A stretch of 15,660 nucleotides of DNA from CAYYRI01 sp964474185 (GTDB taxonomy: Bacteria; Patescibacteriota; Minisyncoccia; Minisyncoccales; RBG-13-42-11): positions 1 to 15,660 of the forward strand of contig CAYYRI010000010.1 of NCBI GenBank assembly GCA_964474185.1, read 5' to 3'. Below the pieces are notes generated by a model. That model was not told the DNA's origin, did not search any database, and saw only the letters and a list, made by a program, of their open reading frames with translations. Made by a program: the position numbers and the translations under genes. Of the stretch, positions 5,985 through 12,978 are shown one piece after another (position 1 is the first letter of the stretch; each line of letters begins with the position of its first letter).

Positions 5985-7448
5985 ATGTCAAAATCCAAGA
6001 TTTTTTTCTGTTTTTGCCTCTCTTTTATCGGAGGCATTTTTTTAAGTTCAATCAATGAAATTCCCCAACCGGTGCAGCTGGGGTTTTTGATTCTGGGGAT
6101 ATTTTTAATCTCCGTTTTATGGAAATACAAAAAAATGGCGGTGATCGGATTTTGTATCTTGTTTTTGGTTTTGGGAATTTGGCGGCACCAAGAAGCACAA
6201 TCAAGAATTGTGGATTCCGGGCCGTCATTAAACGGACTCAACGATTCAAACCGGGAAGTCGTCCTGACCGGCGTGATTTCAAGCGAGCCGGCTATTGGAG
6301 AAAAAACCCTTAAATTAAGGGTAAAAACCGTTTTAATAACTGTTGGAAGATTTCCTGAATACAAGTATGGCGACAAGTTGGAAATCACAGGCTTATTAAA
6401 AACGCCATCGGAGGACATCGACGGCTTCAATTACAGGAATTATCTTCAAAAAGAAGGAATCTATTCGGTAATGGATTTTCCTAAAATAGAATTATTGGGT
6501 CGGGGTTTCGGAAATCCGGTGATGGACGTTCTTTTCTCTTTTAAAAATAAATTCAAGGAAATTGCGGGAAATTTTATTTCTCCGCCCGAAGTAGGAATTT
6601 TAGAAGCCCTGGTTTTTGGCGATGAGGGGAAGATCTCCCAGGAATGGAAGGACAAACTGAATATCACCGGCACCCGTCATATCGCCGCGGTTTCCGGCAT
6701 GAACATTACCATTATTGCCTCCTTGATTTTATCTTTTGTTTTGAGTTTGGGCTTATGGAGGCGGCAGGCATTTTATTTGACAATATTTTTGCTCGTTATT
6801 TTTATTTTAATGATCGGGGCCCCCGCTTCGGCGGTTCGGGCCGGAATTATGGCGGCCGTTTTGATGTTAGCTCAGCATCTTGGCAGATTACAGGCCTCCG
6901 GCCGGGCGGTAATTTTCGCCGCCGTTTTGATGCTTTTTCTTAACCCTCTGCTTTTGAAATTTGACATTGGCTTCCAGCTTTCTTTTCTGGCAGTTTTAGG
7001 GATGATTTATCTCCAGCCGTTTTTTTCTGATTTTTTAAAGAAAATACCCGATCCCGTCGTTTTCCCCTTAAGGGCCGCTCTTTCAGCCACTCTTTCCGCC
7101 CAAGTTTTCACTTTGCCTATTTTAATTTATAATTTCGGCAGAGTCTCTTTAATCTCGCCGATTACAAACATTTTAATCGTTCCTCTTTTGGCTCCGCTTA
7201 CCGTTTTAATTTTCATCTTTGGTTTTGCGGGCTTGATTTTCTGGGCTTTCGGTTGGATTTTATCCTGGCCGGTTTGGTTGTTTTTATCTTATATTGTTAA
7301 AATCATAGATTGGTCTTCTCGGATTCCCTGGGCTTCTGTGTTTTTCAAAGAGATCCATTGGATTTGGCTGATGATTTTTTATTTGATTTTGGGATTTATG
7401 GTTTGGCGGTTGCAGGAAAGTCAAAAACTAAAATTTTTAAAGTATTAG
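5985..7448 (+). CDS. comEC: ComEC/Rec2-type DNA uptake channel, lacking the beta-lactamase-like domain
   Basis: Polytopic membrane protein related to the channel that brings single-stranded DNA across the inner membrane during transformation. Residues 1-60 hold two or more membrane segments. About 65-170 is the soluble N-terminal domain (DUF4131/OB-like). From about residue 200 comes the Competence domain with its hallmark region around TGTRHIAAVSGMNIT and the following helices (GAPASAVRAGIMA, NPLLLKFDIGFQLSFLAVLGM). The protein ends after the last membrane helix at 487 residues; the metallo-beta-lactamase-like domain found in roughly 750-residue homologues is absent and does not appear downstream. 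It starts 3 bases after ftsZ, so it belongs to the division operon. Confidence 0.92.
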   Translation: MSKSKIFFCFCLSFIGGIFLSSINEIPQPVQLGFLILGIFLISVLWKYKKMAVIGFCILFLVLGIWRHQEAQSRIVDSGPSLNGLNDSNREVVLTGVISSEPAIGEKTLKLRVKTVLITVGRFPEYKYGDKLEITGLLKTPSEDIDGFNYRNYLQKEGIYSVMDFPKIELLGRGFGNPVMDVLFSFKNKFKEIAGNFISPPEVGILEALVFGDEGKISQEWKDKLNITGTRHIAAVSGMNITIIASLILSFVLSLGLWRRQAFYLTIFLLVIFILMIGAPASAVRAGIMAAVLMLAQHLGRLQASGRAVIFAAVLMLFLNPLLLKFDIGFQLSFLAVLGMIYLQPFFSDFLKKIPDPVVFPLRAALSATLSAQVFTLPILIYNFGRVSLISPITNILIVPLLAPLTVLIFIFGFAGLIFWAFGWILSWPVWLFLSYIVKIIDWSSRIPWASVFFKEIHWIWLMIFYLILGFMVWRLQESQKLKFLKY

Positions 7449-7457
7449 TGGTAAAAT
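7449..7457 (+). promoter_or_regulatory. Extended -10 promoter, possibly leaderless start for the GT-B gene
   Basis: TGGTAAAAT (7449-7457) fits an extended -10 (TG-N-TAAAAT) with no convincing -35. A start 7 or so bases downstream would fall at or next to the ATG at 7465, so the transcript could be leaderless; no Shine-Dalgarno site is present. The match is short, so the call is tentative. Confidence 0.4.
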
Positions 7458-7464
7458 ATCATTA

Positions 7465-8748
7465 ATGAATCAAAAAGCCTGGATAATATCGGTTAATATG
7501 GGTTATGGGCATCAGAGAACCGCTTTTCCTTTGAGAGATCTGGCTCCGGAAGGAAAAGTAATTTGCGCCAATGATTACCTTGGAATGCCCGTTAGAGACA
7601 GAAGAATATGGGAAACGACCAGAAAAATTTACGAATCCATATCAAGAATTAAAAAAATCCCTTTAATCGGTGAATTTATTTTTTTTATTTTCGACCGGAT
7701 TCAAAAAATCCTCAGATTTTATCCCAAAAGAGACATGTCTCAACCGAATTTCCAATTGAAACAAATCTCCGCTTTGATTAAAAGGGGTTGGGGGAAACAT
7801 TTAATCGAAAAGCTGAAAAGCAATCCTTTGCCCATAATTACAACTTTTTTTACTCCGGCCTTTATGGCTGAATATTTTGGGTATCCGGGCGAAATTTTCT
7901 GCGTTATTTGCGATGCCGATATCGCAAGAACGTGGGCTCCGATTTGTCCTCAAAAAAGCAGGATCAAATATTTTGCTCCGACTTCCTGGGTGGTAAGCCG
8001 GTTGAAACTTTATGGAGTAAAAGAAGAAAATATTTTTTTCACGGGTTACCCTTTGCCCCAAAGCCTTATCGGGGGAGAAAAAATGGAAACATTGTTGCGG
8101 GATTTGGAAAGCCGGATTTTTAATCTTGATCAAAAAAAGAAATATTTCAAACAATACAAAGTCCTCGTCGACAAATATTTCGGAAGGTTGCCGGAATTTC
8201 AGGATCATCCTTTAACGATAATGTTTGCCGTCGGGGGAGCGGGCGCCCAGAAGGAAATCGGGATTAAAATTTTGAAAAGTTTGGCTGGAAAAATTAAGGC
8301 CGATGAAATCAAGATAATTTTGGTAGCCGGAACCAGAAAGGAAGTTAAAGAATATTTCGAAAGAAACATTAAAAACCTGAAATTAAAGAATAATTTGGAT
8401 AAAAACATCGAAATAGTTTTTGACGAAGATATCGAAAGTTATTTCCAAAAGTTTAATCTGGCCTTGAGAAAAACGGACGTCTTATGGACCAAACCCTCAG
8501 AAATTTCTTTTTATACCGCCCTGGGATTTCCGATTATCATTGCTCCTCCGGTCGGTTCTCAGGAGGAATTCAATAAAAAATGGTTATTGCGCTTGGGCTC
8601 CGGAATCCCCCAGGAGAACCCGAATTATACAAATCAGTGGCTCTTCGACTTTTTAGATTCGGGCAGATTCGCCGAAGCCGCCATGCAGGGCTTTATTGAA
8701 GGAGAAAAATTGGGAATTTTCAATATTCAAAAAATAATTTCACAATGA
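7465..8748 (+). CDS. Predicted GT-B-fold glycosyltransferase (MGDG synthase/MurG-like)
   Basis: Hypothetical protein of 427 residues with features of GT-B enzymes of the GT28 type, which transfer sugars to lipids. The N-terminus is WIISVNMGYGHQRTA, with a GYGH motif (13-16) like the G.GH.-A motif of diacylglycerol glycosyltransferases. A second glycine-rich turn, FAVGGAGAQ (254-262), starts the second Rossmann domain. WTKPSEISFYTALGFPIIIAPP (from residue 341) resembles the donor-binding TKP...E segment followed by the conserved Pro-rich strand. There is no signal peptide or clear membrane segment, although residues 67-80 are hydrophobic and could sit on the membrane. It overlaps the next gene by 4 bases (ATGA). 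Donor and acceptor are unknown; the neighbours suggest a lipid-linked or surface glycan. Confidence 0.7.
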   Translation: MNQKAWIISVNMGYGHQRTAFPLRDLAPEGKVICANDYLGMPVRDRRIWETTRKIYESISRIKKIPLIGEFIFFIFDRIQKILRFYPKRDMSQPNFQLKQISALIKRGWGKHLIEKLKSNPLPIITTFFTPAFMAEYFGYPGEIFCVICDADIARTWAPICPQKSRIKYFAPTSWVVSRLKLYGVKEENIFFTGYPLPQSLIGGEKMETLLRDLESRIFNLDQKKKYFKQYKVLVDKYFGRLPEFQDHPLTIMFAVGGAGAQKEIGIKILKSLAGKIKADEIKIILVAGTRKEVKEYFERNIKNLKLKNNLDKNIEIVFDEDIESYFQKFNLALRKTDVLWTKPSEISFYTALGFPIIIAPPVGSQEEFNKKWLLRLGSGIPQENPNYTNQWLFDFLDSGRFAEAAMQGFIEGEKLGIFNIQKIISQ

Positions 8749-9650
8749 ATTGGCTTTTAGTCACAATTTTCGCCTATTTGATCCTTGCGGTTGTTTTTCT
8801 GGTGGATAAACATCTTTTAGTCGGACCGATTCCCAATCCCAAAGTTTACGCCTTTTATACCGGAGTTTTAGGAATCGCGGTCGTTTTGCTGATTCCTTTT
8901 ATAAATTTTCATTTGCCCGATCGTCTTGAAACATTATTATCTTTTATTTCCGGCGCTTCTTTTATTTTCGGGATTTTTTGGTTTTTTAAAGCCCTTAAAC
9001 TGTTCGAATCATCAAGGGTGGTGCCGGCAGTCGGCGGCATCCTGCCCATTTTTACCTTTTTGTTGATTTACATCTTTTCCAAAGGAAAAGAAAACCTCAG
9101 CTTGTCCGGTTTTTCGGCTTTTACCCTCCTTGTCGCGGGAAGTTTTTTAATTACTTATCAAAAAACAAAAAAAATTTCTTGGAAGAGTCTGCAAATTTCC
9201 GTAATATCCGCCTTTTTCCTCGCCGTTTCTTTTGTTTCCGCCAAATATGTTTACATCTCCAGCCCTTTTTTGGTGGGATTGGTTTGGATCAGGATCGGCG
9301 GAGGAGTGTCGGCTTTAATTTTACTCCTGAGTTCCGCCCTGAGGAGGGAGATCTTTAAAGAAAAAATAGCCGTCCAGAAAAAAACTGCCTTGATTTTCCT
9401 TTCAAACCAGGCCGCGGGAGCGGGGGGAAATATCCTGCAGAACTGGGCGGTTGCCCTGGCTCCGCTTTCTTATGTCGCTTTTATCAATGCCCTTCAGGGA
9501 GTTCAGTATTTATTTTTACTGATTTTTGCCGTTTTCCTTTCCTTAAAATTTCCTGAAATTCTAAAAGAAGAAATTTCCAAAGAAATTCTCCTCCAAAAAA
9601 TAATCGCTATTTTGTTAATCGGAGGAGGATTGGTCTTATTGGCTAAATGA
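8745..9650 (+). CDS. DMT/EamA-family transporter
   Basis: A 301-residue integral membrane protein with about ten hydrophobic segments, arranged as two five-helix halves (about 1-140 and 148-300), as in drug/metabolite transporters. The second half contains the typical glycine- and alanine-rich helices (NQAAGAGGNILQNWAVALAPLSYVAFINALQGVQYLFLLIFAV). EamA proteins move small metabolites, amino acids or nucleotide sugars; some act as undecaprenyl-linked sugar flippases. The substrate cannot be read from the sequence. It overlaps the preceding GT-B gene by the ATGA junction, which suggests coupled expression and a shared process. Confidence 0.85.
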   Translation: MNWLLVTIFAYLILAVVFLVDKHLLVGPIPNPKVYAFYTGVLGIAVVLLIPFINFHLPDRLETLLSFISGASFIFGIFWFFKALKLFESSRVVPAVGGILPIFTFLLIYIFSKGKENLSLSGFSAFTLLVAGSFLITYQKTKKISWKSLQISVISAFFLAVSFVSAKYVYISSPFLVGLVWIRIGGGVSALILLLSSALRREIFKEKIAVQKKTALIFLSNQAAGAGGNILQNWAVALAPLSYVAFINALQGVQYLFLLIFAVFLSLKFPEILKEEISKEILLQKIIAILLIGGGLVLLAK

Positions 9651-9685
9651 TATGCTCAATGAATCTTCGACTCATTTCGATCTTC

Positions 9686-9704
9686 ATTAAATTTTCAATT
9701 TAAT
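9686..9704 (+). promoter_or_regulatory. AT-rich hairpin just upstream of the glycoside hydrolase start
   Basis: ATTAAATT (9686-9693) and AATTTAAT (9697-9704) form a perfect 8-bp inverted repeat with a TTC loop, 3 bases before the ATG at 9708. TCGA copies flank it (9677-9680, 9705-9708). In mRNA it would cover the ribosome landing site. It could be an operator or a translation-limiting hairpin; AT-rich inverted repeats also arise by chance. Confidence 0.35.
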
Positions 9705-9707
9705 TCG

Positions 9708-10691
9708 ATGTATAAAAAAATTCTACTGTATTTTTTAATCCTTGTTCTGATTGCCGCGGGCTTTTTTCTTTTGGGCAAACCTCCTCAGGCAGAAGAAGCA
9801 ACTTGGGGTGTTAATTTTTCCCAGAAACACGCGGAACTTCTTGGATTAGATTGGCAAAAGACTTATTCCGCTTTGATTGACGATTTGGGAGCAAAGAATA
9901 TAAAACTGGCCACTTATTGGGATTTGATTGAAAGAGAAGAGGGAAAATACGACTTTGAAGATTTAGATTGGCAGATAAAAACAGCCGAAGAAAAAGGAGT
10001 CAATCTCTTTTTGGTAATCGGGATGAAAACTCCCCGCTGGCCCGAATGTCACATTCCCGATTGGGCGAAGGAATTAAACAAAAAAGATCAGCAAAGGGAC
10101 ATTTTGAATTTACTTGAAAGAATTGTTTTAAGGTATAAAGATAAAAATTCCATAACTATGTGGCAGGTGGAAAATGAACCGTTCTTTCCTTTCGGGGATT
10201 GCCCCTGGGTTGATCACGATTTTTTAAAAAAAGAAATAGACCTGGTTAAATCCCTTGATTCTCAAAGCAGACCCGTTGTAATATCTGACAGTGGAGAAGG
10301 TTCATTTTGGTTTTCAGCCGCAAAGCTTGGCGATATCGTAGGAACAACAATGTACAGAAAAGTCTGGGTAAGGCAATTGGGAATTTACTTCAAGTACCCC
10401 TTAACTCCGGCTTTTTATTACAGAAAAGCGCAAGTTATTAAAAAATTATTCAAAAAGGAAGTGATTTCCGTTGAATTGCAGGCAGAGCCTTGGGGGCCGA
10501 AATTGCTGTATGATTCCCCGGTTGAAGAGCAAATTAAAACAATGAATTTGGAACAGTTCAAAAAAAACATCGAATTTGCCAAAGGAACAGGCTTTAAAGA
10601 ATTCTATCTTTGGGGGGCTGAATGGTGGTATTGGATGAAAGAAAAACAGAACCAACCCGATATCTGGAACGAAGCAAAAAAGTTATTTTAA
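9708..10691 (+). CDS. Membrane-anchored glycoside hydrolase-like TIM barrel (clan GH-A type)
   Basis: A 327-residue protein with an N-terminal signal anchor (about 4-22, no lipobox, a PPQAEEA linker after it), so the enzyme domain should face outside. The rest reads as a (beta/alpha)8 barrel of GH5/GH39/GH42-like proteins. IKLATYWDLIEREEGKYDFEDLDW matches the early Y.RW.-I-EP--G-YDF region. MWQVENEP (151-158) gives Glu157 as acid/base in the NEP motif. VELQAEPWGP (255-264) holds the likely nucleophile, Glu260 or possibly Glu256. LWGAEWWYW is the usual strand-8 aromatic segment. The substrate is unknown. Placed between a transporter and a GT2 enzyme, it may trim surface glycans. Confidence 0.75.
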   Translation: MYKKILLYFLILVLIAAGFFLLGKPPQAEEATWGVNFSQKHAELLGLDWQKTYSALIDDLGAKNIKLATYWDLIEREEGKYDFEDLDWQIKTAEEKGVNLFLVIGMKTPRWPECHIPDWAKELNKKDQQRDILNLLERIVLRYKDKNSITMWQVENEPFFPFGDCPWVDHDFLKKEIDLVKSLDSQSRPVVISDSGEGSFWFSAAKLGDIVGTTMYRKVWVRQLGIYFKYPLTPAFYYRKAQVIKKLFKKEVISVELQAEPWGPKLLYDSPVEEQIKTMNLEQFKKNIEFAKGTGFKEFYLWGAEWWYWMKEKQNQPDIWNEAKKLF

Positions 10692-10694
10692 GAT

Positions 10695-11483
10695 ATGTTA
10701 TCCATCATAATTCCAACTTTAAACGAGGAAAATTATCTTCCCTTTTTGCTCGAATCGATCAAAAATCAGGATTTTAAGGATTACGAAATAATTGTCGCCG
10801 ATGCTGGTTCCCACGATAAAACAAGGGAAATCGCCAAAAATTTTGGCTGTAAAGTTGTTTCCGGCGGACTGCCGGCAAAAGGAAGAAACGAAGGGACAAA
10901 ATTCTCCCGAGGTAATCTGCTTCTGTTTTTAGATGCTGATCTGAAACTGCCCGAGGGATTTTTAAATAATTCCCTCAAAGAATTCGATAAAAGAAAATTA
11001 GACATAGCTTCGTATTATTTAAAGCCTGAGACCGGCAGTAAAATTATAAAGGCCGGATTTGATTTCTTTTATAACCGGCCCATTGATTTTACCGAAAAGT
11101 TTTTGGCCCACGGCGCAATGGGAATTTTAGTGAAGAAAGAAATCTTTGAAAAAATAGGCGGGTTCGACGAAAAGATTAAATTGGCCGAAGATCATTACTT
11201 TGCCCGCCAGGGAGCTAAAATCGGCAGGTTCGGGATTATAAAATCGACCAAAATTTACATATCCCTCAGAAGGTTTGAGAAAGACGGATATTTCAAAACG
11301 TTTTTTAAATATCTTTGTTGCCATTTTTACATGTTTTCCGGCAAAGCCGTGAAATCGGATGTTTTTGGCTACCGTTTCTCCCACTATTCTAAAACCGAGC
11401 CCTTTTCCTCAAAAGAGGGGGCGAAGGTGAAGAAGAGGACGAAGTCCTCTTCGCCTGTCCAAAACGATAAAAATAAGGTATAA
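10695..11483 (+). CDS. GT2-family glycosyltransferase
   Basis: Cytoplasmic GT-A-fold glycosyltransferase of 262 residues. The N-terminus LSIIIPTLNEENYLPFLLESI is the typical GT2 nucleotide-sugar site. The metal-binding motif is FLDADL (Asp80-Ala-Asp82), and LAEDHYFARQGAKIG carries the catalytic acidic pair Glu165-Asp166. There is no C-terminal membrane pair as in dolichol-type enzymes, although FFKYLCCHFYMF is hydrophobic and could associate with the membrane. The last 25-30 residues are a Lys/Ser-rich tail that coincides with an AG-rich palindrome, so the tail is probably a late addition. The gene starts 3 bases after the glycoside hydrolase stop and likely belongs to the same glycan pathway. 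Confidence 0.88.
   Translation: MLSIIIPTLNEENYLPFLLESIKNQDFKDYEIIVADAGSHDKTREIAKNFGCKVVSGGLPAKGRNEGTKFSRGNLLLFLDADLKLPEGFLNNSLKEFDKRKLDIASYYLKPETGSKIIKAGFDFFYNRPIDFTEKFLAHGAMGILVKKEIFEKIGGFDEKIKLAEDHYFARQGAKIGRFGIIKSTKIYISLRRFEKDGYFKTFFKYLCCHFYMFSGKAVKSDVFGYRFSHYSKTEPFSSKEGAKVKKRTKSSSPVQNDKNKV
11420..11455 (+). repeat. Palindromic repeat in the 3' end of the GT2 gene
   Basis: GAAGAGGAC (11432-11440) and GTCCTCTTC (11444-11452) form a perfect 9-bp stem with a GAA loop. GGCGAAG (11420-11426) and CTTCGCC (11449-11455) form an overlapping alternative outer pair. The repeat is translated, giving a tail with Lys-Ser-Ser-Ser-Pro. Ends, core and encoded peptide resemble the palindrome inside yqeY. 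Confidence 0.6.
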
Positions 11484-11484
11484 A
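11479..11484 (+). promoter_or_regulatory. Candidate -10 box of the htrA-like gene, separated from it by element 3
   Basis: TATAAA (11479-11484) ends 6 bases before the ATG at 11491-11493, the duplicated copy of the start codon left of element 3. Without the element the same spacing would lead directly to the protease ATG, giving a leaderless mRNA. The -35 region (TGTCCA at 17-bp spacing) is weak. Confidence 0.3.
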
Positions 11485-11493
11485 ACATATATG

Positions 11494-11652
11494 CCCAGTA
11501 ATACAACCCCGTACAAGTTGCCTTTAGCAACTGTATCGGGGCTCCGTCTTTGCGGACTTCGCTTCCTATTACTGGGTGTAATACATAATAATTAATCTGG
11601 AAGCATGGCCCCGTATAATCCGTTAGGAGCTATACGGGGTTGATATACTGGG
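11494..11652 (+). mobile_element. MITE-like structured element 3 with 4-bp TATG target duplication
   Basis: The 159-bp element begins CCCAGTAATACAACCCCGTA and ends in the inverted copy (17 of 20 paired, the same three mismatched positions as element 2). TATG flanks both sides (11490-11493, 11653-11656), and the right copy contains the protease start codon. An internal mirror TATTACTGGG (11567-11576) pairs perfectly with the first 10 bases, closing an 83-bp left arm with a nested stem. The linker TGTAATACATAATAATTAA resembles that of element 2. The right hairpin pairs CCCCGTATA (11609-11617) with TATACGGGG (11631-11639). The left ATG opens a 34-codon reading frame inside the element (11491-11595), probably fortuitous. 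TATACT in the right end could be an outward -10 box (weak). Confidence 0.8.
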
Positions 11653-11653
11653 T

Positions 11654-12952
11654 ATGGATCTCTATGAATTGCCAAAATTCGAATTTCCGGAATTAAGGAA
11701 ATCCTTCATAAATTTCCCGAAATTCTGGAAAAAACAGATTTTCTGGGTTGTTATCCTGACGGTTTTGATTTCCTCCGCTTTCGGTTTCGCCGGCGGGATT
11801 TTATCGGGATCAGATCTTAAATTTTCAGGGATCCAAAAATTGCTTGAGAAACCCGCAACTTCCACCCAGCAATACACTCCCCAGACAACGCAGGAAACAG
11901 CCATAATCGGAGTTGTCAAAACTTTTTCTCCGGCAGTGGTCAGTATAGTTATCACGAAAGATGTCCCGATTATTGAACAATATTACTACAATCCTTTTCC
12001 GGAATTCGGCCAGGAATTTCAGATTCCCCAGTACCGCCAAAACGGAACCCAAAAACAGGAAGTCGGAGGGGGAACGGGCTTCATAGTTTCTGAAGACGGA
12101 ATGATTTTGACCAATAAACACGTAGTTTTGGACACGGAAGCGGAATACACCGTTTTAACCAATGACGGAAAAAGTTATCCGGCCAAGGTTTTGGCCCGCG
12201 ATCCTATTCAGGATCTGGCGGTAATCAAAATCAGCCAGGAAAAAACCGTAAATAATCAGGGGGATTTCACCCTAACTAATTTTCCGGTAGTAAAACTGGG
12301 GAACTCGGACTCTCTCCAGATTGGTCAAACGGTTATCGCCATCGGCAACGCTTTGGGAGAATTTAGAAACACGGTTTCTGCGGGAGTGGTTTCGGGCTTG
12401 GGGAGAAGCATTACTGCCTCAGGAGGCGGTTTGTCCGAAACTATTGAAGACGTTATCCAGACAGACGCCGCCATCAACCAGGGGAACTCCGGCGGCCCTC
12501 TGCTTAATCTGAAAGGAGAAGTTATCGGAATAGACACGGCCATGGTCCAGGGGGCCCAAAACATAGGTTTTGCCATTCCTATAAATTATGCCAAAAAAGA
12601 CATTGAACAGATTAAAGCTTCGGGGAAGATTGTTTATCCCTACCTCGGGGTAAGATACGTTTTAATCACGGAAAAAATTCAAAAAGACAATAACTTGGGG
12701 GTTGATTACGGCGCCTGGATTGTCAAGGGAGAGGGAGGGGAACCTGCCGTTGCCCAAGGTTCGGTGGCAGAATCGGCGGGTCTGAAAGAAAATGATATAA
12801 TTCTGGAATTCAACGGCGAAAAAATTACCACGGAAAACTCTTTGGCTAAAATTATTCAAAAATATAATCCCGGAGACCAGATTTCTTTAAAGATTATCAG
12901 GGACAAGGAGGGAAAAACTGTCTCGGTTACTCTGGGCGAAAGAAGCGAATAA
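11654..12952 (+). CDS. Membrane-anchored HtrA/Deg serine protease with PDZ domain
   Basis: Trypsin-like envelope protease and chaperone of the HtrA/Deg family, 432 residues. A basic N-terminus is followed by one membrane anchor (about 29-50), which places the catalytic part outside the membrane. The triad is complete: His156 in LTNKHVV, Asp187 in PIQDLAVIKI and Ser279 in INQGNSGGPLLN. One PDZ domain covers about residues 325-430 (YLGVRY...VAQGSVAESAGLKENDIILEFNG). The linker after the anchor is rich in Thr/Gln, and the LA loop carries an aromatic stretch (EQYYYNPFPEFGQEFQIPQY). The ATG at 11654 abuts the end of inserted element 3 and lies inside its target duplication, so the ancestral upstream region is now 160 bases away. 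No Shine-Dalgarno site precedes it. Confidence 0.94.
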   Translation: MDLYELPKFEFPELRKSFINFPKFWKKQIFWVVILTVLISSAFGFAGGILSGSDLKFSGIQKLLEKPATSTQQYTPQTTQETAIIGVVKTFSPAVVSIVITKDVPIIEQYYYNPFPEFGQEFQIPQYRQNGTQKQEVGGGTGFIVSEDGMILTNKHVVLDTEAEYTVLTNDGKSYPAKVLARDPIQDLAVIKISQEKTVNNQGDFTLTNFPVVKLGNSDSLQIGQTVIAIGNALGEFRNTVSAGVVSGLGRSITASGGGLSETIEDVIQTDAAINQGNSGGPLLNLKGEVIGIDTAMVQGAQNIGFAIPINYAKKDIEQIKASGKIVYPYLGVRYVLITEKIQKDNNLGVDYGAWIVKGEGGEPAVAQGSVAESAGLKENDIILEFNGEKITTENSLAKIIQKYNPGDQISLKIIRDKEGKTVSVTLGERSE

Positions 12953-12961
12953 TGTTTATTT

Positions 12962-12967
12962 TATACT
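12962..12967 (+). promoter_or_regulatory. Possible -10 box for clpB
   Basis: TATACT (12962-12967) lies in the 26-base gap before clpB, 11 bases upstream of the ATG. No -35 and no CIRCE-type inverted repeat (heat-shock operator) is visible. With no Shine-Dalgarno sequence, a very short 5' leader is plausible. Weak evidence. Confidence 0.3.
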
Positions 12968-12978
12968 AAAAACAATAT

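Noticed and set aside
1984..11652. IS200/IS605-type palindromic elements
   Set aside because: Those insert without target duplication and have subterminal hairpins rather than full terminal inverted repeats.
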